Assembly: GCF_000613785.1 (NCBI RefSeq)
Contig: NZ_BAJQ01000018.1
Coordinates: 1-45,826, forward strand
Direction of reading: 5' to 3'
From: Segatella oulorum JCM 14966
GTDB taxonomy: Bacteria; Bacteroidota; Bacteroidia; Bacteroidales; Bacteroidaceae
Length of the DNA: 45,826 bases
Part shown: positions 26,202 through 35,954 of the stretch, piece by piece
Position numbering within the stretch: the stretch's first letter is position 1
How the letters are laid out: each line of letters starts with the position of its first letter
Notes under the pieces: model-generated
What the model saw: only the letters and a program-made list of their open reading frames with translations
Told to the model about the DNA's origin: nothing
The model's database searches: none
Program-made: the position numbers and the translations under genes

Positions 26202-27047
26202 TCACACCTGCCTTTGAGACAGCAGATAGTCATTCAAATCCTTATGGTCTGCATACAGCGAGGAACGGTCAATGACTTTCTGCCCGAAGCGGGCGTGCAA
26301 TCTCTGAAAAGTCCTTCGTCCTGCATCGTCATTGTCGAGGAAGCATTCTATCCTTTCATATCCCTGCAAGGCTCTCACCGCTTTCTCCACATTGGATACG
26401 GAATTAAGCACAAGCCAATCCGAATCGATGATACCTAACTGCATAGCGGAGAGATAATCCATAAAACCTTCAAAGACGGAACATACGTCCGAGCTGTTAC
26501 ACTTTAAGGAAATGTCCTTTGGCGGTATGCTGCCCTTGAAAAAGCGGTTGCGCAATTCCAATCCTCCGGCATCGTTGCGAAAGCCGATGGCATAGTACCG
26601 TTTGCCATGCACCCGGTATCGAACCTCCTCGCAGTTTGGGATGGCAACGTGGGCATTGATGCCTCTTTCTTTCAAGTAGCCCAGCAGTCTGGCATCTTGC
26701 AACGGGCGTACCCATATATCCTCGAAGATGGGTTCTTTCTCTTCATTCCTTTGTGGACGTTCTATTATGGAAAGCGGACACGTTCCGCTCTTTGCGATGA
26801 ATGCCGCCCGCAGGAGAAAATCCTCGCTTCCGATGAACGCTCCTGCCAAGTCGAAGATGTCGCCACCTTTGCCCGTCCCGAAATCGAACCAAACATTCTT
26901 GGCGATATCAACCTTGAAAGAGGGTGTCCGCTCCGTGCGGTACGGAGCGGAATACCACAAGGCATTTCCTTTCTGTTTAGTCGGATGAATCCCCATTGCG
27001 CTGAGGAAGTCCGCAATGGGAATCTCTCTCATCTGTCGTGCATCCAT
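26202..27047 (-). CDS. traP: TraP, DNA primase-like protein with Toprim domain
   Basis: A 281-residue protein. An N-terminal CHC2-primase-like segment (LWYSAPYRTERTPSFKVD, then FDFGTGKGGDIFDLAG) lacks obvious zinc cysteines. A Toprim domain follows with the Glu in FEGFMDYLS and the acidic pair in ECFLDNDDAGRR. It likely primes complementary-strand synthesis of transferred single-stranded DNA. The longer open frame is trimmed to the ATG at 27047, which overlaps the traO stop (TGATG). Confidence 0.88.
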   Translation of the reverse strand: MDARQMREIPIADFLSAMGIHPTKQKGNALWYSAPYRTERTPSFKVDIAKNVWFDFGTGKGGDIFDLAGAFIGSEDFLLRAAFIAKSGTCPLSIIERPQRNEEKEPIFEDIWVRPLQDARLLGYLKERGINAHVAIPNCEEVRYRVHGKRYYAIGFRNDAGGLELRNRFFKGSIPPKDISLKCNSSDVCSVFEGFMDYLSAMQLGIIDSDWLVLNSVSNVEKAVRALQGYERIECFLDNDDAGRRTFQRLHARFGQKVIDRSSLYADHKDLNDYLLSQRQV

Positions 27048-27631
27048 CAGTCCAGCATGATTTTCAGTCCGACACCGTACTGGGCATGGAAACGCTCCGT
27101 AGAGCCTCCCCACAGGCAACGTTCCCTGCCATAGAGCAGCAGTACAAGGTGGTCACTCAGATAGGTCTCCGCCTGTAGGGTGATTGCCCCACCGTAGATA
27201 AAACCGTCTTTATTGCGTAGTGTCGAGCCGTCAAAGAGCCGTTTCTCTCCGCCATTGACCGTCTCATAGCCCGCCAAGGCGGAAATACCTGCTGACAGGA
27301 AAAAGGTCTTGCTTCCGTCCGAAAGCACCCCAAAGAAGAAACCTCCCTCGCCCGTGAACTGCTCCACAGGTATACGCCTTTCCCGATAGGGATGGTACCT
27401 TCGGAGATACTCCGCCCCGAACACCCATTGGTGTCCGCCTTTGGTGTAGGTGGCGAGCGCAGCCCCAAACGTATAGCCCGTCTCATTCTTGGAAGAGGAA
27501 GAATAAAAACCGTCCGCCATGCCTGCGGTCAGGCGTATACCTTTCATCTTGGGCAGACAACGCTGGGCGTGCGCCTGCCCTGCAAAGAGGGCAAGCGACA
27601 CGACAAACAGGAAAAATGCGAGCTTTCTCAT
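27047..27631 (-). CDS. traO: Conjugal transfer protein TraO
   Basis: A 194-residue secreted protein: signal peptide FFLFVVSLALFAGQAHAQ, then a beta-rich, barrel-like body with repeated aromatic strands (YTFGAALATYTKGGHQWVFG, EGGFFFGVLSDGSKTFFLS) and a final YGVGLKIMLD. It matches TraO of Bacteroides conjugative transposons and is probably an outer-membrane component. Stop overlaps the traP start; it follows traN by 1 bp. Confidence 0.88.
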   Translation of the reverse strand: MRKLAFFLFVVSLALFAGQAHAQRCLPKMKGIRLTAGMADGFYSSSSKNETGYTFGAALATYTKGGHQWVFGAEYLRRYHPYRERRIPVEQFTGEGGFFFGVLSDGSKTFFLSAGISALAGYETVNGGEKRLFDGSTLRNKDGFIYGGAITLQAETYLSDHLVLLLYGRERCLWGGSTERFHAQYGVGLKIMLD

Positions 27632-27632
27632 A

Positions 27633-28553
27633 TCACTTCACTTTGAGTTCGTTGATTTCCCTTGCACGCACAAGGTCTTCATTCTCCACGACAAAGGATT
27701 GGTGTCTTCCGCCGTTCTTCTCGTGCATCTCCACAATGAGATGCTTGTCATCGGGGATGGTGAACTTTTGCAGGGTGAATACCGTGCGTTCGCTCTTCTG
27801 CCCCGCCACGCAGGTGATGTAGTTGTAGGCACGCAGCGGAAGCAGCACCTGCTCCTGCATGGCAGTCTGCTTGGCGACCTTCTTGTCCACGATTTTGAAC
27901 GTGATGAAGTCGATGTCGAACGGCACGTTGGACTTGTTGCGCAGTTCCGTATGGAAGTACAGCAGTCCGTTGTGCGAATACAACCCTTTGAGCAGGTACT
28001 GAATACCAAAGGACTTGCTGCCGATGTGCTTCACCGCCCGCCTGTCCTCCTTGTGAATGGATTTCATGATGAGCCTTACCAGCATCGGGCTTTCGTTTCC
28101 GAGTTCCTTGAGATAGACCTCCATGGCGTTGTTCGGACGGTTTACGCTCTCCCCATCGTGGATGAAGTCCGCCATTTCCACATTGAGTAACAGCGGCTCG
28201 TTGGCATACTTGACATTAAAGGTGTAAAATGCACCGTCTTCGGTGATGACGCTCATGTTCGTCTCTTCGTGGAAGTCCTTGACCGTCGCCTTCACACGGA
28301 TGACGTTTTCCGCCCCGTCCGCCTTCCCCGCAATGAGGTTGGGCGAACCCAGATCCACATAGCGCACGGCAGAGGGGAAGATGATGTGCACCGTCTTATC
28401 GTAGGTAATTTCCAAACCGTGGGGTGGTATCATCCGCTCAAAGGCAATTTCGCGAGTCAGCCCCTGATAGAGATCTCCGCTTGAAGTTGTTTCCTGTGCG
28501 TTGGCACAGACTGCGCCCAGCATCAGGGCGATGGCTAAAACTGTTCTTTTCAT
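27633..28553 (-). CDS. traN: Conjugal transfer protein TraN (DUF4138)
   Basis: A 306-residue secreted protein: signal peptide LAIALMLGAVCANAQE, then a VirB9-like beta domain (YDKTVHIIFPSAVRYVDLGS, KADGAENVIRVKA) that binds partners at the outer-membrane side of the channel. It matches the TraN/DUF4138 family. Placement directly downstream of traM, like VirB9 beside VirB10, fits a core-complex role. Confidence 0.9.
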   Translation of the reverse strand: MKRTVLAIALMLGAVCANAQETTSSGDLYQGLTREIAFERMIPPHGLEITYDKTVHIIFPSAVRYVDLGSPNLIAGKADGAENVIRVKATVKDFHEETNMSVITEDGAFYTFNVKYANEPLLLNVEMADFIHDGESVNRPNNAMEVYLKELGNESPMLVRLIMKSIHKEDRRAVKHIGSKSFGIQYLLKGLYSHNGLLYFHTELRNKSNVPFDIDFITFKIVDKKVAKQTAMQEQVLLPLRAYNYITCVAGQKSERTVFTLQKFTIPDDKHLIVEMHEKNGGRHQSFVVENEDLVRAREINELKVK

Positions 28554-28591
28554 TTTTACTTTGGATTAAAGTGGTGAATAATAACTGTGAA

Positions 28592-29952
28592 TTACTTGTT
28601 GTCCGATTGGTAGAGCAATACCTTGTAACCAGCCTTCAGATGCACCTTGACGGTACGCATTTTCTTAGAGAAATACTGCGAGGTGCCTTGTATCAGTCCC
28701 TTCCCCAAATCAGCGGCAAGCTGTGCGCCCGCATCAGTGGAGAAGTTCATACTGCTGCCTGCGGAAGTACCCATTCCTGCGACAATCTCCTTCGCGGCAC
28801 TGCGCTCCATCGAGCCGGGGATGAATATCCCAGCTTGTCCGTCCGTATCGTACACCGCCAACTCCACGGGGATGATGTTCCCGTGATATTCCAGCGAAGA
28901 GATGAGTACGTTCAGGCGTTCACCCTGTATCTTCGCCACGCCGACCACCGAGGTGTTCCGAGGGATTTCCCTACCGGATACCAGCATCGGCTCCAAGAGA
29001 CGGAAACGTACCGTTTGCCCGTCCGTAACCGTCTGCCGGGTATGTACACAGGCGGAGATGGTATTCTTCTCCGTCAGCGGGGCTGTTCCGATGGCGGTAT
29101 GGAATATGTAGTTCCTCTCCTTGACATATTCGGAGCGGAAAGTCGAGTCGCTCATCGGCTGTGCCAGAGCCGACACCACTTGTTCGCTCACGGGGGAAAC
29201 GGGAAAGGCTACCGCCTTCCCGTTTCGGGTAGTTACGACCGCTTTCCCTTCGGAAACCGTCTCCCCGTCCGATGCCAATGCCATATTGGAAGAGGACTGT
29301 CCACCGCCCGACGGCATATATTTTGCCGCCAACTGATAGGACTTTTCAAGTAGTGCCATCTGGTCGTTCACGGTTATGGCGGGCGACTGCTGTTCGCTGC
29401 TCATACGGTTTTCCAACTCTGCCAATCGGGCACGCAGTTCTTCCTTTTCAGGGTCTTCCCTCGGTGCTTCATAGAAACTGCCGAGCGTGCGGTTGATGTC
29501 TTGGTAGGCTGATGCAGAGGCGTGAAAGCCGTCTTGCGGAGCAGCAGTGCGAGAGCCAAAGCCGTTATCTCTTTCCGACAAATCCGTCTTTAATGCCAAC
29601 TCTTCGGAACTCTGCTCCGGTTGTCCTCCTGTCATCTCCCCGAACATGGAACTCAGACTCTGCATCGCGCGGCTGCGCTCCTGCTCTTTCTCCTCCATCA
29701 TCTCCTTCTCGTAGGCTTTCTTCTTATCACCGATCAGTTCGGCTGCTGTCGGGTCGGGTACTTCCGTGTTGAATCCCTTCGCCTGTTTCTCCTCTTCTTT
29801 CTCCGATGGAGCGAAGATGAGCACATAGAGCCTGCAAAAAGCAGGAACATCAGGGGATAGATGACAAACTTCTTTCGCCTTTGTCTCTCTTCCTCCGTCA
29901 GCTCAGGCGAGGTGCTCATATCGGAGGCTGTCTTTCTTTTGAATGGGAACAT
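28592..29952 (-). CDS. traM: Conjugal transfer protein TraM (VirB10-like), frame broken once
   Basis: About 453 residues after repair. A cytoplasmic Glu/Arg-rich start (SPELTEEERQRRKKF), one TM helix (VIYPLMFLLFAGSMW), a Pro/Glu-rich periplasmic linker and coiled coil (EKEELRARLAELENRM), then a C-terminal VirB10-like beta domain (GTAPLTEKNTISACVHTRQT, YKVLLYQSDNK). The frame breaks at 29822, inside the TM helix: one C added on the plus strand restores SMWLIFAPSEK. The start overlaps the end of traL by 50 nt. Core scaffold spanning both membranes. Confidence 0.88.
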
Positions 29953-30235
29953 AATCGTAATACTTTAATAGGTTGATACTGTCTTTGGGATAGAGCCGCC
30001 TTACGTCAGGAGCTTCTATATGCTCGATTTCTGGTAACGCTTCCTCCTCGGAGTCTCCGTCGGAGAAGAGACGGAACAAACCGCTGAAGAAAACATAATT
30101 GGCAAGGAAAGCGAAGAAAAGAAGCATCGTCAGGACGACATACAGCCTCAGATGAGCGGGGATGCGTCCGCACAGGCGGCGGAGTCTTGCCTCCGCTCCC
30201 TCCTGCATCATTCGGAACAGACTTTTCTTTTTCAT
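29903..30235 (-). CDS. traL: Conjugal transfer protein TraL (DUF3989)
   Basis: A 110-residue protein with a basic cytoplasmic N-terminus, one TM helix (LYVVLTMLLFFAFLANYVFF) and an acidic periplasmic tail. It matches the small TraL/DUF3989 family. The start ATG overlaps the traK stop by 4 nt, and its 3' end overlaps traM, so translation is probably coupled. Role in the apparatus not known in detail. Confidence 0.85.
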   Translation of the reverse strand: MKKKSLFRMMQEGAEARLRRLCGRIPAHLRLYVVLTMLLFFAFLANYVFFSGLFRLFSDGDSEEEALPEIEHIEAPDVRRLYPKDSINLLKYYDYVPIQKKDSLRYEHLA

Positions 30236-30855
30236 CGCTTACGGGTACTGATGTCCTTGTTCTCCACAATCTCGAATCCTTCGATATTGAAGCCATTCGG
30301 ATTGTCATCGCTGCGGCTCGTATTGAGCAGGCGGCATACGGTCACGAGACTGCGCTCGGTCACGTTGGTCGCACGGATAATCATCTGCCGGGCATACGTC
30401 CGTACCGCATAGGGATAGCTGTCGAAGTCACAGAGAACGCTGTCCACCTGCACGACCTGATTGATATTTCCTGCCACGATACGGTTGTAGTATCCTTTCT
30501 CGGAGAAATCCCGATAGTAATTGTAGGCACTCTTGTCCGCCAAGAGCAGCGCACGGGAGATATTCCCCTCGATGGCACTCTTATCGGGCGAAAGAGTGAA
30601 AAACAACTCGTGGAAGCGGCGCACGTGCTCCTTGGCTTCTGCGGGTCTGTTCTGCGACAGATCCTGCGACAAGGCGAGCATCAGCGACTTACCGCCATCC
30701 AACACATAGATTTTCTGCCGTTGGGCTTCGGCAAAGGAGTAGGCACTCCATACCGAATAGCCCGCAAGGGCAGCACACAGGCAGATGACGACCAAGGTAA
30801 AGAGGCGTATCTGCCTGAAACTCGTTTCGATATTCTTTAATGACTTAAATTCCAT
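30232..30855 (-). CDS. traK: Conjugal transfer protein TraK (VirB8-like)
   Basis: A 207-residue protein: short cytoplasmic start (MEFKSLKNIETSFRQIRLF), one TM helix (TLVVICLCAALAGYSVWSAYSFA), then a periplasmic alpha/beta domain typical of TraK of Bacteroides conjugative transposons, thought to be VirB8-like. Stop overlaps traL. It follows traJ by 6 bp. Confidence 0.9.
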   Translation of the reverse strand: MEFKSLKNIETSFRQIRLFTLVVICLCAALAGYSVWSAYSFAEAQRQKIYVLDGGKSLMLALSQDLSQNRPAEAKEHVRRFHELFFTLSPDKSAIEGNISRALLLADKSAYNYYRDFSEKGYYNRIVAGNINQVVQVDSVLCDFDSYPYAVRTYARQMIIRATNVTERSLVTVCRLLNTSRSDDNPNGFNIEGFEIVENKDISTRKR

Positions 30856-30861
30856 AGCTTT

Positions 30862-31953
30862 TTAATTTTGTTCCGATGGTTCGGATGATTGGTTTCCTCC
30901 CCGATGAAATAATTTCCCGGCTATCTCTCTTCCCTTGCTCCCTGCATAGTTCATCGCATTTCGTGCGTGTCCTCCGGCAAATCCACCAACGGCTCCACCC
31001 ACGGCACCTGCGATACCGGCTCCCTTTCCTGCTGCGTAGTTCACGTTCTTGCCGAAGTTACCTGCTCCACCTGCCTGTATCACCCAACCCGCAACGGTCG
31101 GAATGGTGAAGTAGCCGATGATGCCGATCATCATGAAGACGAGGTACACTCCGTTCGAGGTGTCTATCGTATAGGTAGGGTCGTTCTGTAACTGCGTGAT
31201 GTCGTGTTTGAGCATCAGCTCCTGAATCTTTGCCAGCATCGAACTGAACAAGTCCGCCACGGGCAGCCACAGATAGATGGAGATATACCTCGTGAACCAC
31301 TGCGTGAGGGTACTCTGAAAACCGTCCCACACGGAGATGGCAAAGGCTATCGGTCCCAAGATGGAGAGGACAATCAGGAAGAATGTCCGAAGCGTGTCGA
31401 TGAGCAGGGCGGCAGCGGCGAAAAGCAGTTCCAAGAGCTCCCGCACCATATTGCGGAACCATTTCTTGAGGTTGTACATACTGCGTTCCACGTACATTCC
31501 CGCCATTGTCGCCATATCCGAGGGAGAGATACCGAGTTCATCCAATTTCTTGTCAAACTCTTCGTTGCTGACCAGATAGGCTGTTTCGGGATTCTTCACC
31601 ATCGCCTCGTATTCCAGCTTGTCCCGCAACTTGCGGTATTCGTCCATGCTGAAAGTCTGCTTTTCGAGCATCTTGTGTGTCCCCTGCACGACGGGACTGA
31701 GCACGCCGTTGATGGTGTCCAAGACCATCGGAAAGAAGAGGATGCAGAGACCGAGCGCAAAGGGACGGAGCAACGGATAGACGTCGATGGGTTCGGCACG
31801 AGCCAAGGTCTGCCATACCCGGAGTGCCACATAAAAGAGCGCGCCCAAGCCCGCAATGCCTTTGGCGACACCTATCATGTCGCCACACATAGGCATCATC
31901 TCCGTGTAAAGCGAACGGAGGACTTGGTGCAGGTTGTCAAATTCCGCTCCCAT
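30862..31953 (-). CDS. traJ: Conjugal transfer protein TraJ (VirB6-like)
   Basis: A 363-residue polytopic inner-membrane protein with about seven helices (GLGALFYVALRVWQ, FALGLCILFFPMVL, LFAAAALLIDTLRTFFLIVLS, YLVFMMIGIIGYF) and a Gly/Ala-rich C-terminal tail (GAGIAGAVGGAVGGFAGG). It matches TraJ, the VirB6-type channel component. The ATG at 31953, two bases after the traI stop, is preferred over the Met three codons earlier. Confidence 0.9.
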   Translation of the reverse strand: MGAEFDNLHQVLRSLYTEMMPMCGDMIGVAKGIAGLGALFYVALRVWQTLARAEPIDVYPLLRPFALGLCILFFPMVLDTINGVLSPVVQGTHKMLEKQTFSMDEYRKLRDKLEYEAMVKNPETAYLVSNEEFDKKLDELGISPSDMATMAGMYVERSMYNLKKWFRNMVRELLELLFAAAALLIDTLRTFFLIVLSILGPIAFAISVWDGFQSTLTQWFTRYISIYLWLPVADLFSSMLAKIQELMLKHDITQLQNDPTYTIDTSNGVYLVFMMIGIIGYFTIPTVAGWVIQAGGAGNFGKNVNYAAGKGAGIAGAVGGAVGGFAGGHARNAMNYAGSKGREIAGKLFHRGGNQSSEPSEQN

Positions 31954-31955
31954 GA

Positions 31956-32585
31956 TTACCAATACCTTTCGTTGTCCGTTCCATAGAGCGAGAGCACCCG
32001 GTCGGTGTCCTGCTGCTTCTTGGCTCTGAGATAGCTCACGGAGATGTTCTTGTTCGTGTAGTAACGCACGAGGTTGCGGTAATCCCTCACCTCCTTGTAG
32101 CAGCGATCCACCACGTCCATACGCTCCTTGTCGGTCATCTTCAGCGTGGTGATGTTCACCACCTGCTTCAGTTCCTTGAGTAGGTTGTTGCTTTCTCCGA
32201 GCAGTTTGGTGTAGCCGTTGGCAATGGCGACCAGCTCTTCCGGTCGGAAGTTCGGGTCGGAGAGCATCTTCTTGTAGTTCTTCACATAGATATCGGAGAT
32301 TTCTCCGACCATCAAAATTGTCTCCTTTACCCGTTGGGCGTCCCGCACGAGGTTATTCACCTTTTTCAGGGCATCGTAGTACTTTTTACTCTCATTGTAG
32401 AGCTTCTCGACCTCCTTGAAGTTGTCAAGCGTGTTCTTGACCGTCTTGGAGGTCTGCACGATTTCCTTGGTCGTGTTGATGATACTCTGTGCAAGGTTTG
32501 TGGGGTCTGTGACCACCCACTGGGCGTGTGCATTGCCTACCAAGAGGCAACCGCACGCCATAAGCATTAAAATTCTCTTTCTCAT
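31956..32585 (-). CDS. traI: Conjugal transfer protein TraI (DUF4141, VirB5-like)
   Basis: A 209-residue secreted helical protein: signal peptide ILMLMACGCLLVGNAHAQ, then a long coiled-coil region (SIINTTKEIVQTSKTVKNTL, EKLYNESKKYYDALKKVNNL). It matches TraI/DUF4141 of this family, with VirB5/TrbJ-like features. Located between traG and traJ, the conserved order. No separate traH is visible in the 32-bp gap to traG. Confidence 0.87.
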   Translation of the reverse strand: MRKRILMLMACGCLLVGNAHAQWVVTDPTNLAQSIINTTKEIVQTSKTVKNTLDNFKEVEKLYNESKKYYDALKKVNNLVRDAQRVKETILMVGEISDIYVKNYKKMLSDPNFRPEELVAIANGYTKLLGESNNLLKELKQVVNITTLKMTDKERMDVVDRCYKEVRDYRNLVRYYTNKNISVSYLRAKKQQDTDRVLSLYGTDNERYW

Positions 32586-32617
32586 TTTACGTTGGATTTT
32601 AGTGTGATTGTTATTGA

Positions 32618-35104
32618 CTATTCTTCTTCGGCGAGCTGCCTGACGGCAAGCTCCATATTCCCGCCGAGTTGCTCGGCACGGGCAAGTACGCGCATCTTCT
32701 CCGTCTCCTCCGTCGTGTAGGTGAGGTATTCGGCTTTCGACACCTCAGTGGCATAGACGGCGGACTGAACGCCGCCCAGACCGATCCACACCTCCTTGTA
32801 CGACCGTGTGGCATCGTTGCTCTGATTGATGGAGAGTATCTGCCCCCGTTCCTTGTCCGTCAGTCCCAAGAGTGCCTGAATCTGGTCGAACTTGTTCATG
32901 TACTTGCGCTGGTCAAGCAGGATTTTGCAGTCCGAATTGTTGATGATGGACTCCTTGACAATGTCTGAGGAGATGATGTCATCCACTTCCTGCGTCACCA
33001 CGACCGCCTCTCCGAAGAATTTTCGTACCGTCTTGTAGAGGTATTTTATATATCCCGCCATGTTTGCGGACGCAATCGCCTTCCAAGCCTCCTCGATAAG
33101 AATGATCTTCCGTATTCCTTTCAACCGTCGCATCTTATTAATGAAGAGTTCCATAATGATGATGGTCGTGATGGGGAATAGGATGGGATGATCCTTTATC
33201 GCATCGATTTCGAAGACGATGAAGCGTGCGTTCAGCAGGTCGATCTGCTTGTCCGAGTTCAGCAGGTAGTCGTATTCCCCTCCCTTGTAGTACGGCTCCA
33301 GCACGTTGAGAAAATTGGCCAAGTCAAAATCCTTTTCCCTGACCTTTTTCTCACGGAGCAATGCCGAGTAGTCGGTGGTGAGATACTCGTAAAAGCTGTT
33401 GAACGAGGGAACGATAGCGTCGTCCGCCTTGATGCGCTCGATAAAGAGCGACACGGCATTGGAGAGGGCAACCTCTTCTGAGCGTGTGGCAGGCTCGTTG
33501 TCCTTCTTCCATAGTGTCAGCAGCAGGGTCTTGATGCTCTCCCGCTTCTCCACATCGAACACCTTGTCCGTCGTGTAGAAGGGATTGAAGCTGATGGGAC
33601 TCTCGTCCGAGTAGGTGAAATAGACCCCGTCCTCGCCCTGCGTCTTGTGGCGTATCATCTCGCACAAGCCCTGATAGCTGTTTCCCGTGTCCACCAATAC
33701 GATATGGGTGTTCTGTTCCCAGTACTGCCTCAAGAGGTGGTTGGTGAAGAATGACTTGCCCGAACCCGAAGGTCCCAAGATGAACTTGTTGCGGTTCGTG
33801 GTGATGCCTTGCTTCATCGGCAGGTCGGAGATATCGAGATGAATCGGCTTGCCGCTGCGGTCAGCCATCTTGATGCCGAATGGAGACAACGAATCACGGT
33901 AGTTGGTTTCCTCATTGAAGAAGCAGACCGCCTGCTCGATGAAGGTGTAAAAACTCTCTTCTGCGGGAAAGTCGGCTTCATTGCCGGGAATGCCCGCCCA
34001 GAACAGCGTCGGCACATCCACCGTGTTGTGCCTTGGCTTGCACTCCATCAGTGCGAGCTGGCTACCCACGTCGTTACAGATACGGCGGAGTTCCTCCTCA
34101 TCCTCGCTCCACGCCAAGACGTTGCAATGACAGCGGACTGAGGTAAGCCCGAAACTATGCGCCTCGTTCAGGTACTCGTCAATCCATTGCTTGTTGATTT
34201 GGTTGCTCCGGCTGTAACGGGAGAGCGAGTGCATGTTCCTTGCATTCTTCTCAAAGCGTTGCAGGTTCTCGGCACTGTCATCAATCAGCACATACTGGTT
34301 GTAGATATGGCTGCACGAGAGCAACAGCCCCACGGGAGCGGCAAACGAGAGGCGACAGTCGCTGCGGTCGGTGGACAGGCGTTCATAACGCATATCCGTG
34401 CCAACCAGTCCGGGCAGGTCTTCCGTATCGGAGAGCGTATGCAGGCAGAGCCGCTTGTTGCCGATACGCATACGGTCGGCTCTCAGGTCGATGTCCTCCA
34501 ATACCGTCGTGTCGGAAAGGGAGAGTGAGAAATACTTCTCTATCAGTCCCGGTTTTTCCTCCGTGCCGACAATCTCTTCGTCGTTCAGTCGGGTAAGACG
34601 AACAAAACCGCACTCGTTCATAATCCGCTCAAACTGCTCGGTGGCTTCGAGGAACTTGCGGGCGGTATCCTTGTCCCGTACCTCCTTGGGGATGATATGC
34701 CCACGGCAGAGGGTAGAGAAGTTGCTCTGTTGCCGGCTGCGGTTCTTGGTTGTCTTGGTCAGGAACAGGTAGCAGGCGTGATTCAAGAACGGTCGCTCGT
34801 TGAAGTGTCGCTCGAAACTGCGGGAGAGGAAACTCATATCCTCCTTTTGCAAGTCCGGATGGTAACCCTCCTTGACAAACCAGTCCTGCTTGTGCACGAC
34901 ACTGTAGGTCGGCAATACCTTGATCGCCTTTACCCAAGCCGAATGGATGGCAGCATACTCCGCACTTGTCACCGTATAGAGTTCGGGCAAGTCCACCCGA
35001 AAGGCGACCGTGATGTCGGCGTCCTTCGAGAGGATGCACCCCTCTTCGACGGCAAGCAACGGGAAGCGGTTTTCCAGCGTGGTGGCTTTCAGTACGTTTC
35101 TCAT
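32618..35104 (-). CDS. traG: TraG, VirB4-type conjugation ATPase
   Basis: An 828-residue ATPase. The N-terminal 400 residues are the TraG-type N-domain (DUF3875-like). Walker A ILGPSGSGKSFF lies near residue 444, Walker B IILIEEAWKAI near residue 670, and VVVTQEVDDI follows as in VirB4 proteins. It powers assembly or substrate movement at the inner membrane. The ATG overlaps the traF stop (ATGA). Length is typical and the frame intact. Confidence 0.95.
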   Translation of the reverse strand: MRNVLKATTLENRFPLLAVEEGCILSKDADITVAFRVDLPELYTVTSAEYAAIHSAWVKAIKVLPTYSVVHKQDWFVKEGYHPDLQKEDMSFLSRSFERHFNERPFLNHACYLFLTKTTKNRSRQQSNFSTLCRGHIIPKEVRDKDTARKFLEATEQFERIMNECGFVRLTRLNDEEIVGTEEKPGLIEKYFSLSLSDTTVLEDIDLRADRMRIGNKRLCLHTLSDTEDLPGLVGTDMRYERLSTDRSDCRLSFAAPVGLLLSCSHIYNQYVLIDDSAENLQRFEKNARNMHSLSRYSRSNQINKQWIDEYLNEAHSFGLTSVRCHCNVLAWSEDEEELRRICNDVGSQLALMECKPRHNTVDVPTLFWAGIPGNEADFPAEESFYTFIEQAVCFFNEETNYRDSLSPFGIKMADRSGKPIHLDISDLPMKQGITTNRNKFILGPSGSGKSFFTNHLLRQYWEQNTHIVLVDTGNSYQGLCEMIRHKTQGEDGVYFTYSDESPISFNPFYTTDKVFDVEKRESIKTLLLTLWKKDNEPATRSEEVALSNAVSLFIERIKADDAIVPSFNSFYEYLTTDYSALLREKKVREKDFDLANFLNVLEPYYKGGEYDYLLNSDKQIDLLNARFIVFEIDAIKDHPILFPITTIIIMELFINKMRRLKGIRKIILIEEAWKAIASANMAGYIKYLYKTVRKFFGEAVVVTQEVDDIISSDIVKESIINNSDCKILLDQRKYMNKFDQIQALLGLTDKERGQILSINQSNDATRSYKEVWIGLGGVQSAVYATEVSKAEYLTYTTEETEKMRVLARAEQLGGNMELAVRQLAEEE

Positions 35105-35478
35105 TGTCTTTCCTCCTTTCCTTTGTTCGTTCTTTTATTCTCTCTTCTCTTTCGTTTTGGCAGCTCCTTGTGCCGCAACAGACGGGGAATGCGTCGTCGG
35201 TTGATGAGGTATCGAGGGTGGCTGTGCAAAGCGGAACGCTTCATCAGCCCGTGTTCCCCATACTTCTTGTTCAGGGAGAAAGTCTGCCACACCAGAATGG
35301 ATGCGGAAGTCCCTCCGAAGCCGATACAGATCCATTGATTGACACCCGCCATATAGAGGATGACAAACAGCACGAAAAGGGCAAGCAACCCTCCGGCGAA
35401 AATGAACAGATACTGGCTTTTGAGTCCCTGAAACTCTACCGAGCGACCGATCCCCTTGTTGATGGGATAGGTCTCCAT
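35101..35478 (-). CDS. traF: Conjugal transfer protein TraF (DUF4133)
   Basis: A 125-residue inner-membrane protein: KGIGRSVEFQGLKSQYLFIF, two TM helices (GGLLALFVLFVILYMAG and NQWICIGFGGTSASILVW), then a very basic cytoplasmic tail (LPKRKRRENKRTNKGKEERQ). It matches TraF/DUF4133, VirB3-like in placement just before the VirB4-type ATPase. Adjacent to traE with a 4-bp gap. Confidence 0.9.
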   Translation of the reverse strand: METYPINKGIGRSVEFQGLKSQYLFIFAGGLLALFVLFVILYMAGVNQWICIGFGGTSASILVWQTFSLNKKYGEHGLMKRSALHSHPRYLINRRRIPRLLRHKELPKRKRRENKRTNKGKEERQ

Positions 35479-35482
35479 AGGC

Positions 35483-35782
35483 TTAGAGGAAGAAACTTCT
35501 TAAAATGGTGGCTGCCACGATAAGGAAAATACAGGCTCCGAACCAGCTCGCGGCGGTCTTCGAGGTGTCCGGATCTCCGGACGAGAACTTTGAATAGACC
35601 TTTACCCCTCCGATAAGTCCCACGACCGCACCGATGGCGTAGATGAGTTTCGTTGCAGGGTCGAAATAACTCGTCACCATGCTCGTGGCTTGGTTGATAC
35701 CCGACAAACCGTTGCCTTGGGCAAAGGCAGAGGAAATGGAAAGCAGCAGAATGGCTGCGATAAGAAAATGTCTTTTGGTCAT
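35483..35782 (-). CDS. traE: Conjugal transfer protein TraE (DUF4134)
   Basis: A 99-residue protein: signal peptide HFLIAAILLLSISSAFAQG, then two hydrophobic helices (LIYAIGAVVGLIGGVKVYSK and SWFGACIFLIVAATILRSFF). It matches TraE/DUF4134, a VirB2-like candidate pilin or channel subunit. The 172-bp gap upstream has no clear TAnnTTTG box, so it is probably in the same transcript as the preceding genes. Confidence 0.9.
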   Translation of the reverse strand: MTKRHFLIAAILLLSISSAFAQGNGLSGINQATSMVTSYFDPATKLIYAIGAVVGLIGGVKVYSKFSSGDPDTSKTAASWFGACIFLIVAATILRSFFL

Positions 35783-35954
35783 AAATCTTTGTTTTGTGCC
35801 GAGAGGATTGGATAGACTCTCCCGACGGGTGAATACTGTTGTTACTTTCGGATTTTAGTGGTGGCTCTCTTAGGGTCAGCCGTACTCTTTTTCTTTCATT
35901 GCTTGTTGCATTAAAGGGTTCATACTATTGGGACAAAACCATTCGGAAGGGGCG

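Noticed and set aside
28424..29353. 309-residue plus-strand ORF over traM
   Set aside because: Antisense shadow of a recognised gene in a GC-rich region. The same applies to 31204-31986 over traJ and 34697-35338 over traG.
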